This document shows positions 44,409 through 53,593 of a stretch of 64,000 bases of DNA, piece after piece. A model generated the notes under the pieces. It was not told where the DNA came from and searched no databases. It worked only from the letters and a program-made list of their open reading frames with translations. The DNA comes from Campylobacter ornithocola. Lineage in GTDB: Bacteria; Campylobacterota; Campylobacteria; Campylobacterales; Campylobacteraceae. Made by a program: the position numbers and the translations under genes. The first letter of the stretch is position 1. Every line of letters starts with the position of its first letter. The DNA is taken from contig NZ_CP053848.1 in NCBI RefSeq assembly GCF_013201605.1, positions 1-64,000 on the forward strand. The letters run 5' to 3'.

Positions 44409-45404
44409 TTAATTTGCGACTTTGAAATTTAAAGTTTTTCCTGCCATAAATGGCACCACATCGCCGTATTTTTGTGGTACTTGCCATTCTTGTTTTTCTA
44501 AAGTGATGATTTTATCTTTTTCAAATTTAAGATTATGGATTTTACAAGCATTATCTGAAATAAATTTTTGTAAATTTGTTTCATTTGAATGTTTTTCAAA
44601 AAGTTCAGCTAGCACAGGTAAAATCACCGGTGCACTAAATACTCCAGCTGCGCAACCACAGCATTCTTTAGTATGCAAAGGATGAGGTGCGCTATCGCTT
44701 CCAAACATAGCCTTTTCATAGCCACTAAAAGCAAGCTCACATAAAGTATCTTTGTCTTCATAGCGTTTTGCAATAGGTTTGCAAAATAAATGCGGATCCA
44801 TCTTGCCACCTACTACATCATCTAAGGTTATTATTAAATGGTGCAAAGTGATAGTTGCGTATAAATTTTCATAATCTTTTAATAAATCACACAAAACCTT
44901 AGTGGTGATATGCTCCATTATGATTTTTAATTTCGGAAAGTTTTTAGCTAGTTTTTCATAGATTTTAGCAAAATTTGCTTCTCTATCCATTACAAAATCA
45001 TTTGTTTCTCCATGCACAAGTAAAGGCAGACCAAGCTCACTCATGGCATTTAAAGTAGGTTTTAACTTTTCTATATCAAAGCTTGAAATTCCATTATCTG
45101 AGTTGGTAGTTATACCTGCAGGATAAAGCTTGATAGCAAAAAGCTCATCTTTGGCTTTTTCTAAAAATTTCTCATCATAGTTTTTAAAAAATAAGGTCAT
45201 CAAGGGTATAAAATCTTCATTTTTACAAGCTTTTAAGATGCGTTCTTTATAAGCTTTGAGTGCAGTTGTTTCAGTAAGTGGGGTGATTAAATTTGGCATT
45301 ATAACACCAGCTTTAAATTCTTTTGCACTAAAAGGAGCTACAAGCTCAAGCATACTTTCATCGCGTAAATGTAAATGCATATCCAAAGGGTTTTTAAGTG
45401 TCAT
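44409..45404 (-). CDS. pyrC: Dihydroorotase
   Basis: The 331-residue amidohydrolase begins LKNPLDMHLHLRDESM, where HxH binds zinc and the Arg binds the substrate. KLYPAGITTNSD contains the carbamylated Lys; LVHGETND, IMEHITT and GSDSAPHPLHTKE provide other ligands. It cyclises carbamoyl-aspartate to dihydroorotate in pyrimidine synthesis. Neighbours (HTH protein, dgkA, eptC) match the C. jejuni order, with the R-M gene added downstream. Confidence 0.95.
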   Translation of the reverse strand: MTLKNPLDMHLHLRDESMLELVAPFSAKEFKAGVIMPNLITPLTETTALKAYKERILKACKNEDFIPLMTLFFKNYDEKFLEKAKDELFAIKLYPAGITTNSDNGISSFDIEKLKPTLNAMSELGLPLLVHGETNDFVMDREANFAKIYEKLAKNFPKLKIIMEHITTKVLCDLLKDYENLYATITLHHLIITLDDVVGGKMDPHLFCKPIAKRYEDKDTLCELAFSGYEKAMFGSDSAPHPLHTKECCGCAAGVFSAPVILPVLAELFEKHSNETNLQKFISDNACKIHNLKFEKDKIITLEKQEWQVPQKYGDVVPFMAGKTLNFKVAN

Positions 45405-45412
45405 TTTATCTC

Positions 45413-45643
45413 CTATTTGAGTTTATATAAGCCGTTTTTGAGTTTTTCAAGTAAAGCTTTTTCTTCTAAAAATTTAAAAGTAGAAATGATGGTTGGTTTG
45501 CTGATGTTTAGTTGTTTAGAAAGCTTTTCGATATTTGCAAAGACAAAGCCATCATCATCAGCATGAAGTGCTAAAAATTCTAAAATTTCAAAGCGTTTTT
45601 TACCAAAGATTTTTACACATAGTGTTTTTACTTTATCATCCAT
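45413..45643 (-). CDS. Small helix-turn-helix protein
   Basis: The 76-residue protein contains a winged-HTH-like stretch: FEILEFLALHADDDGF then IEKLSKQLNISKPTIISTFKFLEEKALLEKLKNGLYKL. It resembles the ArsR/MarR DNA-binding fold without metal ligands. Its start overlaps the dgkA 3' end by 16 nt and it lies 8 nt before pyrC, so it is an operon member. A regulatory role is likely but the target is unknown. Confidence 0.75.
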   Translation of the reverse strand: MDDKVKTLCVKIFGKKRFEILEFLALHADDDGFVFANIEKLSKQLNISKPTIISTFKFLEEKALLEKLKNGLYKLK

Positions 45644-45999
45644 TCTCTAACCAAATCAAAAAGAATAAAACTCCAAGTAATTATAGCTAAAACCACGCTA
45701 AAAAACACCCCAGCACTCGCACAATCTTTTGCTTTTTTAGCTAAGATGTGAAATTCGCTCGTGCAAAGATCCACACAAGCTTCTATGGCAGAATTTAGTG
45801 CTTCTACAATTAAAATTAGCACCAAAACAAATACAAGCACAAAATGTTCTAAAAAACTTACAGGCAAAAATAAGCTTACAAAAATCAAAGGTAAAATAAT
45901 AGCAAATTCTATCCTAAAAGCCATTTCATCTTTGAGTAAAAATTTAATTCCATTTAATGCATAACTTGCATTTTTAAATAAAGAATACTTTGGTTTCAT
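45628..45999 (-). CDS. dgkA: Diacylglycerol kinase
   Basis: The 123-residue membrane kinase has the DgkA signature (LIVEALNSAIEACVDLC, with the catalytic Glu of EALNSAIE, and AKDCASAGV) and three hydrophobic helices. It rephosphorylates diacylglycerol, which is produced when phosphoethanolamine transferases use phosphatidylethanolamine. Its place immediately after eptC (4-nt ATGA overlap) fits that recycling role. Confidence 0.95.
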   Translation of the reverse strand: MKPKYSLFKNASYALNGIKFLLKDEMAFRIEFAIILPLIFVSLFLPVSFLEHFVLVFVLVLILIVEALNSAIEACVDLCTSEFHILAKKAKDCASAGVFFSVVLAIITWSFILFDLVREWMIK

Positions 46000-47531
46000 T
46001 GTGGGTTTTCCTTTAAATTTTTGCTAAATAAATCATAATTTTCTTCATATTCTTTGCTATTTACGCCAAAATATCCTAGCAAACTTGAAAAAAGATTATC
46101 TTGAGAAAGTTTGTAGTCTTTTTTACCTTGTAAGTCTTGACTTAATTTACTATCCTTGCTCCAAAATATCATTGGTATGTGTTTTTGATCTTTTGGTGCT
46201 ATTAAATAAGGCATACCGTGTAGATAAATTCCATTTTCACCTAAACTTTCTCCATGATCTGATAAATAAAGCAAAGAAGCTTCTTGATTTGGATTTTCTT
46301 TGAGTAAATCTATGAGATTTTTTATAATAAAATCTGTATAAAGCAAAGTATTATCATAAGTGTTTATGATTTGTTCATAAGTGCAAGTATTTAGTTCGTT
46401 TGTATCACAAGTTGGTATGAATTTTTTAAACTCACTTGGGTAGCGTTTATAGTAGGTTGGACCGTGCGAGCCTTGCAAATGCACTATGATGATTTTATTT
46501 GAGTTAGTGTTTTTAAGTTCTTGTTTTACAAGTTCAAGCAAGCTCTCATCGTAATCTTTTGAAATTAACTTATGTTTTATACGGTCACAATTTCCTTTAC
46601 AACCTCCTGAGTTATTGCCAAACCAAACACTTTGTACCCCAACTTTTTGCAAGATATCTAAAACATTTTCTTCATATATCCCGTTTTCAAAACTCGCTCT
46701 TTTATGTCTTGAAAACATACAAGGTAAGCTTTTTGCTGTGGCAGTTCCACATGAGCTTACATCGTTAAAATACACTAAATTTGGTTCATTTTTAGTATAA
46801 AAATTAGTATCATTTGTTTTATAATCACCTAAAGAATAATTACTTGCTCTAGCGGTTTCGCCAACAACTAAAATCATTATTTTAGAAATATTTGTATCTT
46901 TTAAGTTTGCATCATTTGATATGATGGTTAATTCTTTTTTACCCGCTAGTTTTTTCTTTGCAAATTCTATACTCGAATATATAGGATAAAAAGGTAGATT
47001 ATACATTCTAATGATATTATGTGATCTTAGAAAAGGCAATAGTGTTTTGGAAGTAAAGGCAATTAAACCAAAACATATAATTAAAGCACTAAAAAACAAT
47101 ACGCTTTTTTTAAGTACATATCTTTGATAGTCAATCTTAGTAAGGAGTATAAGTATGCTAGGAAAAATTACAAAAGCTAAAATATACAATGCAAAAGAAA
47201 AATTAAAATAAGAAAAAAACTCTCTATTATCTGTCTCAACGACGTTTTGTATCATACTATCATCAATTAATACTCCATAATTACTTATAAAATAGCTACA
47301 AATAGCACAAGTGCTGAGTAAGAATATACTTAAAATTTTGGTGATATATGGAAAATATATTAAAGACAAAATACCCAATACTAAGAAAAAATAAATTCCA
47401 AAAAATACACTAAAAAGCATAAAATTTTGATTTATCTTTTCATATACAAATTCAAATAAGGGAAAGTTAAATGCCATAATAAAAATTGTATTAAGCAAGG
47501 TAAATTTAGTCCATGAAAGCTTTAGGCGCAT
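45996..47531 (-). CDS. eptC: Phosphoethanolamine transferase EptC
   Basis: The 511-residue protein has five N-terminal membrane helices (to ~residue 170) and a periplasmic alkaline-phosphatase-fold domain. Metal and active-site motifs are VVGETARASNYSL, SCGTATAKSLPCMFS (with the acceptor Thr) and YLSDHGESLGENGIYLHG. In C. jejuni the homologue decorates lipid A, LOS, FlgG and glycans with phosphoethanolamine. The gene heads the eptC-dgkA-HTH-pyrC unit. Confidence 0.93.
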   Translation of the reverse strand: MRLKLSWTKFTLLNTIFIMAFNFPLFEFVYEKINQNFMLFSVFFGIYFFLVLGILSLIYFPYITKILSIFLLSTCAICSYFISNYGVLIDDSMIQNVVETDNREFFSYFNFSFALYILAFVIFPSILILLTKIDYQRYVLKKSVLFFSALIICFGLIAFTSKTLLPFLRSHNIIRMYNLPFYPIYSSIEFAKKKLAGKKELTIISNDANLKDTNISKIMILVVGETARASNYSLGDYKTNDTNFYTKNEPNLVYFNDVSSCGTATAKSLPCMFSRHKRASFENGIYEENVLDILQKVGVQSVWFGNNSGGCKGNCDRIKHKLISKDYDESLLELVKQELKNTNSNKIIIVHLQGSHGPTYYKRYPSEFKKFIPTCDTNELNTCTYEQIINTYDNTLLYTDFIIKNLIDLLKENPNQEASLLYLSDHGESLGENGIYLHGMPYLIAPKDQKHIPMIFWSKDSKLSQDLQGKKDYKLSQDNLFSSLLGYFGVNSKEYEENYDLFSKNLKENPQ

Positions 47532-47628
47532 TGATTTCCTTTAGATAAAATTAAAAAGCTTAGTCTATTTGAATATAATTAATAAATTACTTATAAAATA
47601 GCAAAAAATAAGATAAAAAAGGTTTTTT

Positions 47629-48387
47629 ATGAGATTACTTTCTTGGAATGTGAATGGCCTAAGGGCAATTTGTGATAAAAATGCACTTGATTGGATTGAA
47701 AAAGAAAAAATCGATTTTATAGGTTTTCAAGAAATCAAAGCACACGAGGATAAATTTCCAAAAAGAATTTATGAATATCCTTTTAAACATATGTATTCAA
47801 ATAGTGCTAAAAGAGCAGGATATTCAGGTGTAATGAGCTTGTGTAATTTTGATAGTGAAGTAAAAAAATGTGAGTTTTTTGATAATGATGAGGGTAGGGT
47901 TTTAGAGCATAGATTTAAAAATATAGTTTTGTTTAATATCTATTTTCCAAATGGTCAAAAAGATGAAGATCGCTTGAGCTTTAAAATGAAGTTTTATAAT
48001 GATTTTTTAGTGTATTTAGATAAGCTTTTAAAAGAAGGTAAAGAAATCATTATCTGTGGTGATGTGAATACTGCACATCGCGAGATAGATTTAACACATC
48101 CAAAAGCAAATGAAAAAACTTCAGGTTTTTTACCTATTGAGCGCGCTTGGATAGATGATCTTTTAAAATCAGGTTTTGTAGATACTTTTAGATATATCAA
48201 TGGTGATATTAAAGAAAAGTATTCGTGGTGGAGTTATAGAATGAAGGCAAGAGAAAGAAATGTGGGCTGGAGGATTGATTATTTCTTTGTTTCTAATGGT
48301 TTAAAAGATAAACTCAAAAATGCCTTCATAAGAGATGATATTTTTGGCTCAGATCACGCTCCTGTAGGAATAGAAATAGATATTTAA
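47629..48387 (+). CDS. xth: Exodeoxyribonuclease III / AP endonuclease
   Basis: The 252-residue EEP-fold nuclease has [18 protein letters not shown] (catalytic Glu), [30 protein letters not shown] and the terminal GSDHAPVGI. It repairs abasic sites. It starts with ATG after AAAAGG, is divergent to eptC, and converges on mntP with a 4-nt overlap of ends. Confidence 0.96.
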   Translation: MRLLSWNVNGLRAICDKNALDWIEKEKIDFIGFQEIKAHEDKFPKRIYEYPFKHMYSNSAKRAGYSGVMSLCNFDSEVKKCEFFDNDEGRVLEHRFKNIVLFNIYFPNGQKDEDRLSFKMKFYNDFLVYLDKLLKEGKEIIICGDVNTAHREIDLTHPKANEKTSGFLPIERAWIDDLLKSGFVDTFRYINGDIKEKYSWWSYRMKARERNVGWRIDYFFVSNGLKDKLKNAFIRDDIFGSDHAPVGIEIDI

Positions 48388-48941
48388 GATAAATGTTCAA
48401 ATAAAATTTTAACTGCTAGGAAAATTAAAATAGCACCACCTAAAAATTCGGCTTTACTTTTGAGATAGGTGCCGAATTTACTACCTATTTTTAAAGCTAA
48501 AATGCACATTATGAAAGTGATCACACCTATGCATAGTAATGCTATAAACAAATCCACTTTTAGAAAAGCAAAACTCACTCCAACAGCAAGTGCGTCAATG
48601 CTAGTTGCAATAGCAAGAGCTATCATGGTTTTAAAATCAAATAAATTTGAATTTTCTTTACAACTATCATTTTTGAAAGATTCTTGTATCATTTTACTAC
48701 CTATAGCGCCAAGAAGAATAAAAGCAATCCAATGATCGATTTTTTCTACAAAAGAACCAAAGGAGGCACCTAGAGTGTATCCAATAGCAGGCATTAAAGC
48801 CTGAAATCCACCAAAATATAATCCAACTATTAAATAATGTTTTAATTTTAATTCTTTAACGCTAAAACCTTTGCATAGTGAAACCGCAAAAGCATCTGCA
48901 GCTAAAGCAAAAGATAAAATTATTAGACTTGAAATATCCAT
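48384..48941 (-). CDS. mntP: Manganese efflux pump MntP
   Basis: The 185-residue membrane protein has six helices and the two MntP motifs [13 protein letters not shown] and [13 protein letters not shown], both with conserved Asp. It exports Mn2+. Length is the family standard. In E. coli it is manganese-induced; no riboswitch was recognised in the ~120-nt gap before tRNA-Glu. Confidence 0.93.
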   Translation of the reverse strand: MDISSLIILSFALAADAFAVSLCKGFSVKELKLKHYLIVGLYFGGFQALMPAIGYTLGASFGSFVEKIDHWIAFILLGAIGSKMIQESFKNDSCKENSNLFDFKTMIALAIATSIDALAVGVSFAFLKVDLFIALLCIGVITFIMCILALKIGSKFGTYLKSKAEFLGGAILIFLAVKILFEHLS

Positions 48942-49034
48942 TTTTTCCTTCTTATTTTTTAATGATTAAATAGAGTGGAATTATATATTTTTATATAAAA
49001 TAGTAAATTAATTATTTATTAAGTAAAACATAGA

Positions 49035-49040
49035 TATAAT
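49035..49040 (+). promoter_or_regulatory. Predicted -10 element of tRNA-Glu
   Basis: TATAAT lies 24 nt before the tRNA 5' end in an A/T-rich region, consistent with a dedicated promoter. Confidence 0.5.
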
Positions 49041-49064
49041 TTAAGTTTTAATACTACCAAAAAA

Positions 49065-49139
49065 GGCCCATTCGTCTAGCGGTTAGGACATCGCCCTTTC
49101 ACGGCGGTAACACGAGTTCGAGTCTCGTATGGGTCACCA
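49065..49139 (+). tRNA. tRNA-Glu (anticodon TTC)
   Basis: The 75-nt sequence folds as a cloverleaf. The acceptor GGCCCAT pairs with ATGGGTC. The D-arm contains TCTAGCGGTTAGGA. The anticodon stem-loop TCGCC CTTTCAC GGCGG shows anticodon TTC. The T-arm is CGAGTTCGAGTCTCG. The discriminator base is A and CCA is encoded (49137-49139). It stands alone, not in an rRNA operon. Confidence 0.97.
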
Positions 49140-49310
49140 CTTTTATTCTTTCATTTTTATTTGTTTTTAGAAAAAAGTTATATTGCTTTAATTGAATATT
49201 TTTTATTTGAGTTATTACTATTAAATTTTTTTGAAATTATCATTAATCATTTTTAAATTTACATTGACTTCACAATTGTTTTTTAAAATGTACAAAAAAA
49301 GGAGGGTAAA

Positions 49311-49922
49311 ATGTATAGACCTAAAAATAAAAATGAGTTAATGAATTTGGTGCAAAATGAAAGAATTTCTTTAAGAGATATTGATGTGTCTTTGATTGAT
49401 GACTTTTCTTATGTGTTTTATTATTCTAAAAGACTAGACTTTTTAGGTATTGAATATTGGGATGTTTCAAATGCTAAAGATATGTCATATATGTTTTATT
49501 GTTGTGAAAGCTTTAATGCAAACTTATCTCGTTGGGATGTTTCTAGGGTTGAAAATATGGCAAGTATGTTTTTTAACTGCAAAAATTTCAATCAAGATTT
49601 GTCAAAGTGGAATACTCAAAACTTAAAAGATATGTCTTATATGTTTTTTAATTGTATTAATTTTAATCATTCTTTATTGCATTGGAAAACTTCAAATATA
49701 ATTAGAATGGCACATTGTTTTGAAAATTGTCACGCTTATGAACATAATATTGCAAATTGGGATGTGCAAAATGTAATTACAATGGCATATCTTTTCCATA
49801 ATTGTAAAAATTTCCATTATGAGTTAGATGAGTGGAATATACAAAGTCATTGTAATACTCAAAAAATGTTTGGAAATCGTGATCTTGATAAAATATACAC
49901 TGTAAAGGGTATTGAGTTATAA
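49311..49922 (+). CDS. BspA-like repeat protein (DUF285 family)
   Basis: The 203-residue protein consists of about five or six repeats of ~24 residues, each like WDVSNAKDMSYMFYCCESFN, where W-[DN]-x-x-x-[AV]-x-x-M-x-x-M-F-x-[NC]-C is conserved. This is the DUF285/BspA type of short leucine-rich-like repeat known from Mycoplasma and Treponema/Bacteroides surface proteins. No signal peptide or anchor is seen, so it is probably cytoplasmic. It has its own AAGGAGG ribosome binding site and a strong terminator. Position next to tRNA-Glu suggests acquisition by transfer; no integrase is present. Confidence 0.82.
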   Translation: MYRPKNKNELMNLVQNERISLRDIDVSLIDDFSYVFYYSKRLDFLGIEYWDVSNAKDMSYMFYCCESFNANLSRWDVSRVENMASMFFNCKNFNQDLSKWNTQNLKDMSYMFFNCINFNHSLLHWKTSNIIRMAHCFENCHAYEHNIANWDVQNVITMAYLFHNCKNFHYELDEWNIQSHCNTQKMFGNRDLDKIYTVKGIEL

Positions 49923-49925
49923 TAA

Positions 49926-49957
49926 AAAATTCACACAAAAAATGTGTGAATTTTTCT
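49926..49957 (+). terminator. Terminator of the BspA-like gene
   Basis: A 12-bp stem AAAATTCACACA / TGTGTGAATTTT with an A5 loop is followed by a T-rich run (TCTTTTTC). It begins 4 nt after the stop codon. Confidence 0.8.
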
Positions 49958-50055
49958 TTTTCTTCTTTAAGTTTTTCATCAAGTTTTTGTACTAAACTTA
50001 TCTTTTCGAAGTACTATTTTATAGTACTTAGAGATTATTTTTTAGGAAAAATTCT

Positions 50056-52332
50056 ATGAAGATAAAATTTATTATAAAAAGAGATAAAAGTCAAGTTGTA
50101 TTTGATATGTTTAAAATAAAAAATGCTATTTTTAAAGCTAATATAAATTCTACAGATGAAAAATTAAGTAATGATTTTTTAAACAAGCTTTGTGATGAGG
50201 TTGTAGCTTTACTTGATGAAAATCATACTCAAGTAGAGCAAATTCAAGATAAGGTTGAAGAAGTTTTAATCAAAAATGCCTTAGTCAATACCGCAAAATC
50301 TTATATTTTATATCGCCAAAAAAGATCACAAATTCGTAATAGCAGCTATGATTTGCTTAGTTTGTATGATGATTTAACCTTTAAAGACTCTAAAGAAGCA
50401 GATTTAAAAAGAGAAAATGCTAATATTAATTCAGATAGTGCTATGGGTATGATGCTTAAATATGGTTCAGAAGGAGCAAAGTATTATATAGATGAGTGTG
50501 TTTTACCAAAACATATTGCAAATGCACACAAAAATGGTGATATACACATACATGATAAAGATTTTTATATGCTAACGCAAACTTGTTGTCAGATTGATTT
50601 AGTAAAACTTTTTGAAAAAGGTTTTAGCACAGGACATGGGAGCTTGCGTGAGCCAAATGATATAAGATCTTATGCTTCTTTAGCATGTATTGCTTTGCAA
50701 GCTAATCAAAATGAAATGCATGGAGGTCAGTCTATACCCAATTTTGATTTTGCTATGGCAAAAGGTGTGGCAAAGACTTTTCAAAAAGAGTATATTAATG
50801 CCATAAAAGCTTTTTTTGAGATAAAGCTAGAACAAAGCTTAGATGAAAATTATTTTAAAAACTCAAAATTTCAAGCTTCAAGTGAAAAAGAATGCTTTAA
50901 AGAGCTTTTAAAACTTGGTTTAGATGATGAAAAATTTTTAGAAAAAGCTAATGCTTATGCTTATAAAAGAGCATTAAATCAAGCTCAAAATGCCACTTTT
51001 CAAGCTATGGAAGCTTTAGTGCATAATCTTAACACCATGAACTCAAGAGCAGGAGCCCAAGTGCCTTTTAGCACGCTAAATTATGGCACCGATACTTCTT
51101 TTGAAGGACAAATGGTAATAGAAAATTTACTAAAAGCCACGATGAGAGGTTTAGGAAATGGTGAAACGCCGATTTTCCCTGTGCAAATTTTTAAAGTAAA
51201 AGAAGGTGTTAATTATAATGAAAAAGATCCAAACTACAAGCTTTTTAAACTTGCCATAGAATGTGCTTCTAAAAGACTTTTTCCAAATTTTAGCTTTTTA
51301 GATGCAAGCTTTAATGCAAAATATTATAAAAAGGGTGATTACAATAGCGAAGTAGCATACATGGGTTGTAGAACTAGGGTTATGGCAAATATTTATGATG
51401 AGAGTAAAGAAATCACAAGCGGTAGGGGAAATTTAAGCTTTACAAGTATAAACCTTGTGCGCTTAGCTATAGAAGCTAAAGGAAATTTGGAGTTTTTTTA
51501 TTCACTTTTAAAAGAAAAGCTAGAACTTGTGTATGAGCAGTTGCTTCATAGGTATAAAATTCAAAGTCTAAAAAAAGTTAAGAATTTCCCATTTTTAATG
51601 GGTGAGAGTGTTTGGATAGATTCTGATACTTTAAAAGAAAATGATAGTGTAGAAAAGGTTATTGCTCATGGGACTTTGGCTATAGGCTATATAGGACTTT
51701 GTGAGAGTTTGGTAGCTTTAGTAGGTTCTCATCATGGACAAAGTCAAAAAGCAAGAGATTTAGGTTTGCAAATCGTGCGTTTTATGCGTGAATTTGTTGA
51801 TGAAAAAGCACTTAAGGATAAGCTTAATTTCTCACTTATAGCTACCCCGGCTGAGGGCTTAAGTGGAAGATTTTTAAAACTAGATCAAAAAAAATATGGA
51901 ATTTTAAAAGGTATAACTGATAAAGATTTTTATACTAATTCTTTTCATATTCCTGTGGATTTTCCTATTAGCATATATGAAAAAATTCAAATAGAAGCTC
52001 CATATCATGAGCTAAATAATGGTGGGCATATTACCTATGTAGAGCTAAATGGCGATGTGAGTAAGAATTTAGAAAGTTTTGAGCGCATTATAAAATGTAT
52101 GAAAGAAAGCAATATAGGCTATGGTTCGATCAATTTCCCACTAGATAGGGATCCCGTATGTGGTTATAGTGGTGTGATAGATGAGTTTTGTCCAAAATGC
52201 CACAGAAAAGAAGATGATATTAAATTCGAACGCATAAGAAGAATCACAGGTTATTTAGTTGGAACGCTTGATCGTTTTAATGATGCTAAAAAAGCTGAAG
52301 TCTATGCAAGAATTAAACACGATTTTTCTTAG
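50056..52332 (+). CDS. nrdD: Anaerobic ribonucleoside-triphosphate reductase
   Basis: The 758-residue glycyl-radical enzyme starts with an ATP-cone-like region. It contains the active-site cysteine region, a C-terminal zinc site (DPVCGYSG...FCPKCHRKEDD) and the glycyl-radical motif RRITGYLVGTLDRF near residue 730. It makes dNTPs without oxygen and needs NrdG for activation, which follows directly. It complements the aerobic NrdA at 27735. Confidence 0.96.
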   Translation: MKIKFIIKRDKSQVVFDMFKIKNAIFKANINSTDEKLSNDFLNKLCDEVVALLDENHTQVEQIQDKVEEVLIKNALVNTAKSYILYRQKRSQIRNSSYDLLSLYDDLTFKDSKEADLKRENANINSDSAMGMMLKYGSEGAKYYIDECVLPKHIANAHKNGDIHIHDKDFYMLTQTCCQIDLVKLFEKGFSTGHGSLREPNDIRSYASLACIALQANQNEMHGGQSIPNFDFAMAKGVAKTFQKEYINAIKAFFEIKLEQSLDENYFKNSKFQASSEKECFKELLKLGLDDEKFLEKANAYAYKRALNQAQNATFQAMEALVHNLNTMNSRAGAQVPFSTLNYGTDTSFEGQMVIENLLKATMRGLGNGETPIFPVQIFKVKEGVNYNEKDPNYKLFKLAIECASKRLFPNFSFLDASFNAKYYKKGDYNSEVAYMGCRTRVMANIYDESKEITSGRGNLSFTSINLVRLAIEAKGNLEFFYSLLKEKLELVYEQLLHRYKIQSLKKVKNFPFLMGESVWIDSDTLKENDSVEKVIAHGTLAIGYIGLCESLVALVGSHHGQSQKARDLGLQIVRFMREFVDEKALKDKLNFSLIATPAEGLSGRFLKLDQKKYGILKGITDKDFYTNSFHIPVDFPISIYEKIQIEAPYHELNNGGHITYVELNGDVSKNLESFERIIKCMKESNIGYGSINFPLDRDPVCGYSGVIDEFCPKCHRKEDDIKFERIRRITGYLVGTLDRFNDAKKAEVYARIKHDFS

Positions 52333-52813
52333 GTTGGCCGGTGCCATAAAAGAATCCATAGTCGATGGCTATGGTTTGCGTTATGTGATTTTTACTCAAG
52401 GTTGTCCTCATCATTGTAAAGGTTGTCATAACCCACAAACACATGATTTTAATAAAGGCTATTTGCAAGATTTGGCAAGTTTGTATGATGAAATTTGTAA
52501 AAATCCTTTGCTTCAAGGTGTTACTTTTAGTGGCGGGGAGCCTTTTATGCAAGCAAAAAATTTAAGTATTTTAGCAAAATATATTAAAGAATTAGGACTT
52601 GATCTTGCTATATATACAGGTTTTACTTATGAAGAACTATTACAAGAGCAAGCTATGAAAGAATTGCTTTTCTTAACTGATATTTTAATAGATGGTAAGT
52701 TTATTTTAGAGCAAAAAGACTTATCTTTAAAATTTAAAGGTAGTAAAAACCAACGCGTTATCGATGTAGTAAAAAGCTTAGAGCAAGGCAAAGTAATACT
52801 TTTTGAAAAATAA
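52304..52813 (+). CDS. nrdG: Anaerobic ribonucleotide reductase activating protein
   Basis: The ~169-residue radical SAM activase has TQGCPHHCKGCHNPQTHDF, an unusual CxxxCxxC spacing written CPHHCKGC, and GVTFSGGEPF. It generates the glycyl radical on NrdD. The start ATG 52304 lies inside nrdD (29-nt overlap); a TTG at 52334 is a possible alternative giving MAGAIKES. Its end is followed by a short terminator. Confidence 0.9.
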   Translation: MQELNTIFLRLAGAIKESIVDGYGLRYVIFTQGCPHHCKGCHNPQTHDFNKGYLQDLASLYDEICKNPLLQGVTFSGGEPFMQAKNLSILAKYIKELGLDLAIYTGFTYEELLQEQAMKELLFLTDILIDGKFILEQKDLSLKFKGSKNQRVIDVVKSLEQGKVILFEK

Positions 52814-52833
52814 AGACCCATTTAGTCTTTTTT
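52812..52833 (+). terminator. Short terminator after nrdG
   Basis: AAAGAC / GTCTTT (6 bp, loop CCATTTA) is followed by TTTAATTT. It overlaps the nrdG stop codon. It is short but correctly placed before the sodB promoter. Confidence 0.55.
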
Positions 52834-52854
52834 AATTTAACTATGTTAGAATGT

Positions 52855-52860
52855 TATAAA
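52855..52860 (+). promoter_or_regulatory. Predicted -10 element of sodB
   Basis: TATAAA lies 20 nt before the sodB ATG, with AAAGGAG (52867-52873) as ribosome binding site. No clear Fur box was recognised. Confidence 0.4.
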
Positions 52861-52880
52861 ATTTAAAAAAGGAGAACAAT

Positions 52881-53534
52881 ATGTTTGAATTAAGAAAACT
52901 ACCTTATGAAGCAGACGCTTTTGGAGACTTTTTAAGCGCAGAAACTTTCGCATTTCATCATGGTAAACACCACCAAACTTATGTAAACAATCTAAACAAT
53001 CTTATAAAAGATACTGAATTTGCAGGAAAAGATTTAGTTTATATCATACAAAATTCAAATGGTGGAGTTTTTAACAACGCTGCTCAAGTGTATAATCATG
53101 ACTTTTATTTTGATTGTATTAAGCCAAAAACATGCTGTGGCTGTGGCTGTTCATTGAGTGCTGAGTTTAAAGCAGCAGTTGAAAAAGACTTTGGCTCTAT
53201 GGAAAATTTAAAAGAAGAATTTATTAAAGGAGCTACAGGGGTATTTGGTTCTGGTTGGTTTTGGTTAGTTTATAACACTCAAAATCAAAAATTAGAACTA
53301 GTAGCTACAAGTAATGCTGCTACACCTATCACCGAAGGTAAAGTTCCGCTTTTAGTAGTTGATGTATGGGAGCATGCTTACTATGTAGATCACCGCAATG
53401 CACGCCCTGCGTATTTAGAAAAATTCTACGTGCACATTAACTGGGAATTTGTAGCAAAAGCTTATGAATGGGCTATTAAAGAAGGCATGAACTCAGTAAG
53501 CTTCTATGCAAACGAACTTCACCCTGTAAAATAA
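52881..53534 (+). CDS. sodB: Iron superoxide dismutase
   Basis: The 217-residue protein has metal ligands His26 (FHHGKHH), the histidine of YNHDFYF, and Asp/His in DVWEHAYYVDH. It converts superoxide to hydrogen peroxide and oxygen. It is about 20 residues longer than E. coli SodB because of a cysteine-rich loop (KTCCGCGCSLS, about residues 86-96) between the N- and C-terminal domains. The promoter and ribosome binding site are strong. Confidence 0.97.
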   Translation: MFELRKLPYEADAFGDFLSAETFAFHHGKHHQTYVNNLNNLIKDTEFAGKDLVYIIQNSNGGVFNNAAQVYNHDFYFDCIKPKTCCGCGCSLSAEFKAAVEKDFGSMENLKEEFIKGATGVFGSGWFWLVYNTQNQKLELVATSNAATPITEGKVPLLVVDVWEHAYYVDHRNARPAYLEKFYVHINWEFVAKAYEWAIKEGMNSVSFYANELHPVK

Positions 53535-53593
53535 TCAAGTTTTTTTAAGAAAAACCCCGTAAAATAGACTAAATACAAAAATTAGGAGGTTTT

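Noticed and set aside
44422-44685. Plus-strand frame antisense to pyrC
   Set aside because: Shadow; pyrC has all metal ligands in the other strand.
49065-49310. Integrated element with att site at tRNA-Glu
   Set aside because: No integrase and no visible duplicate of the tRNA 3' end within the window.
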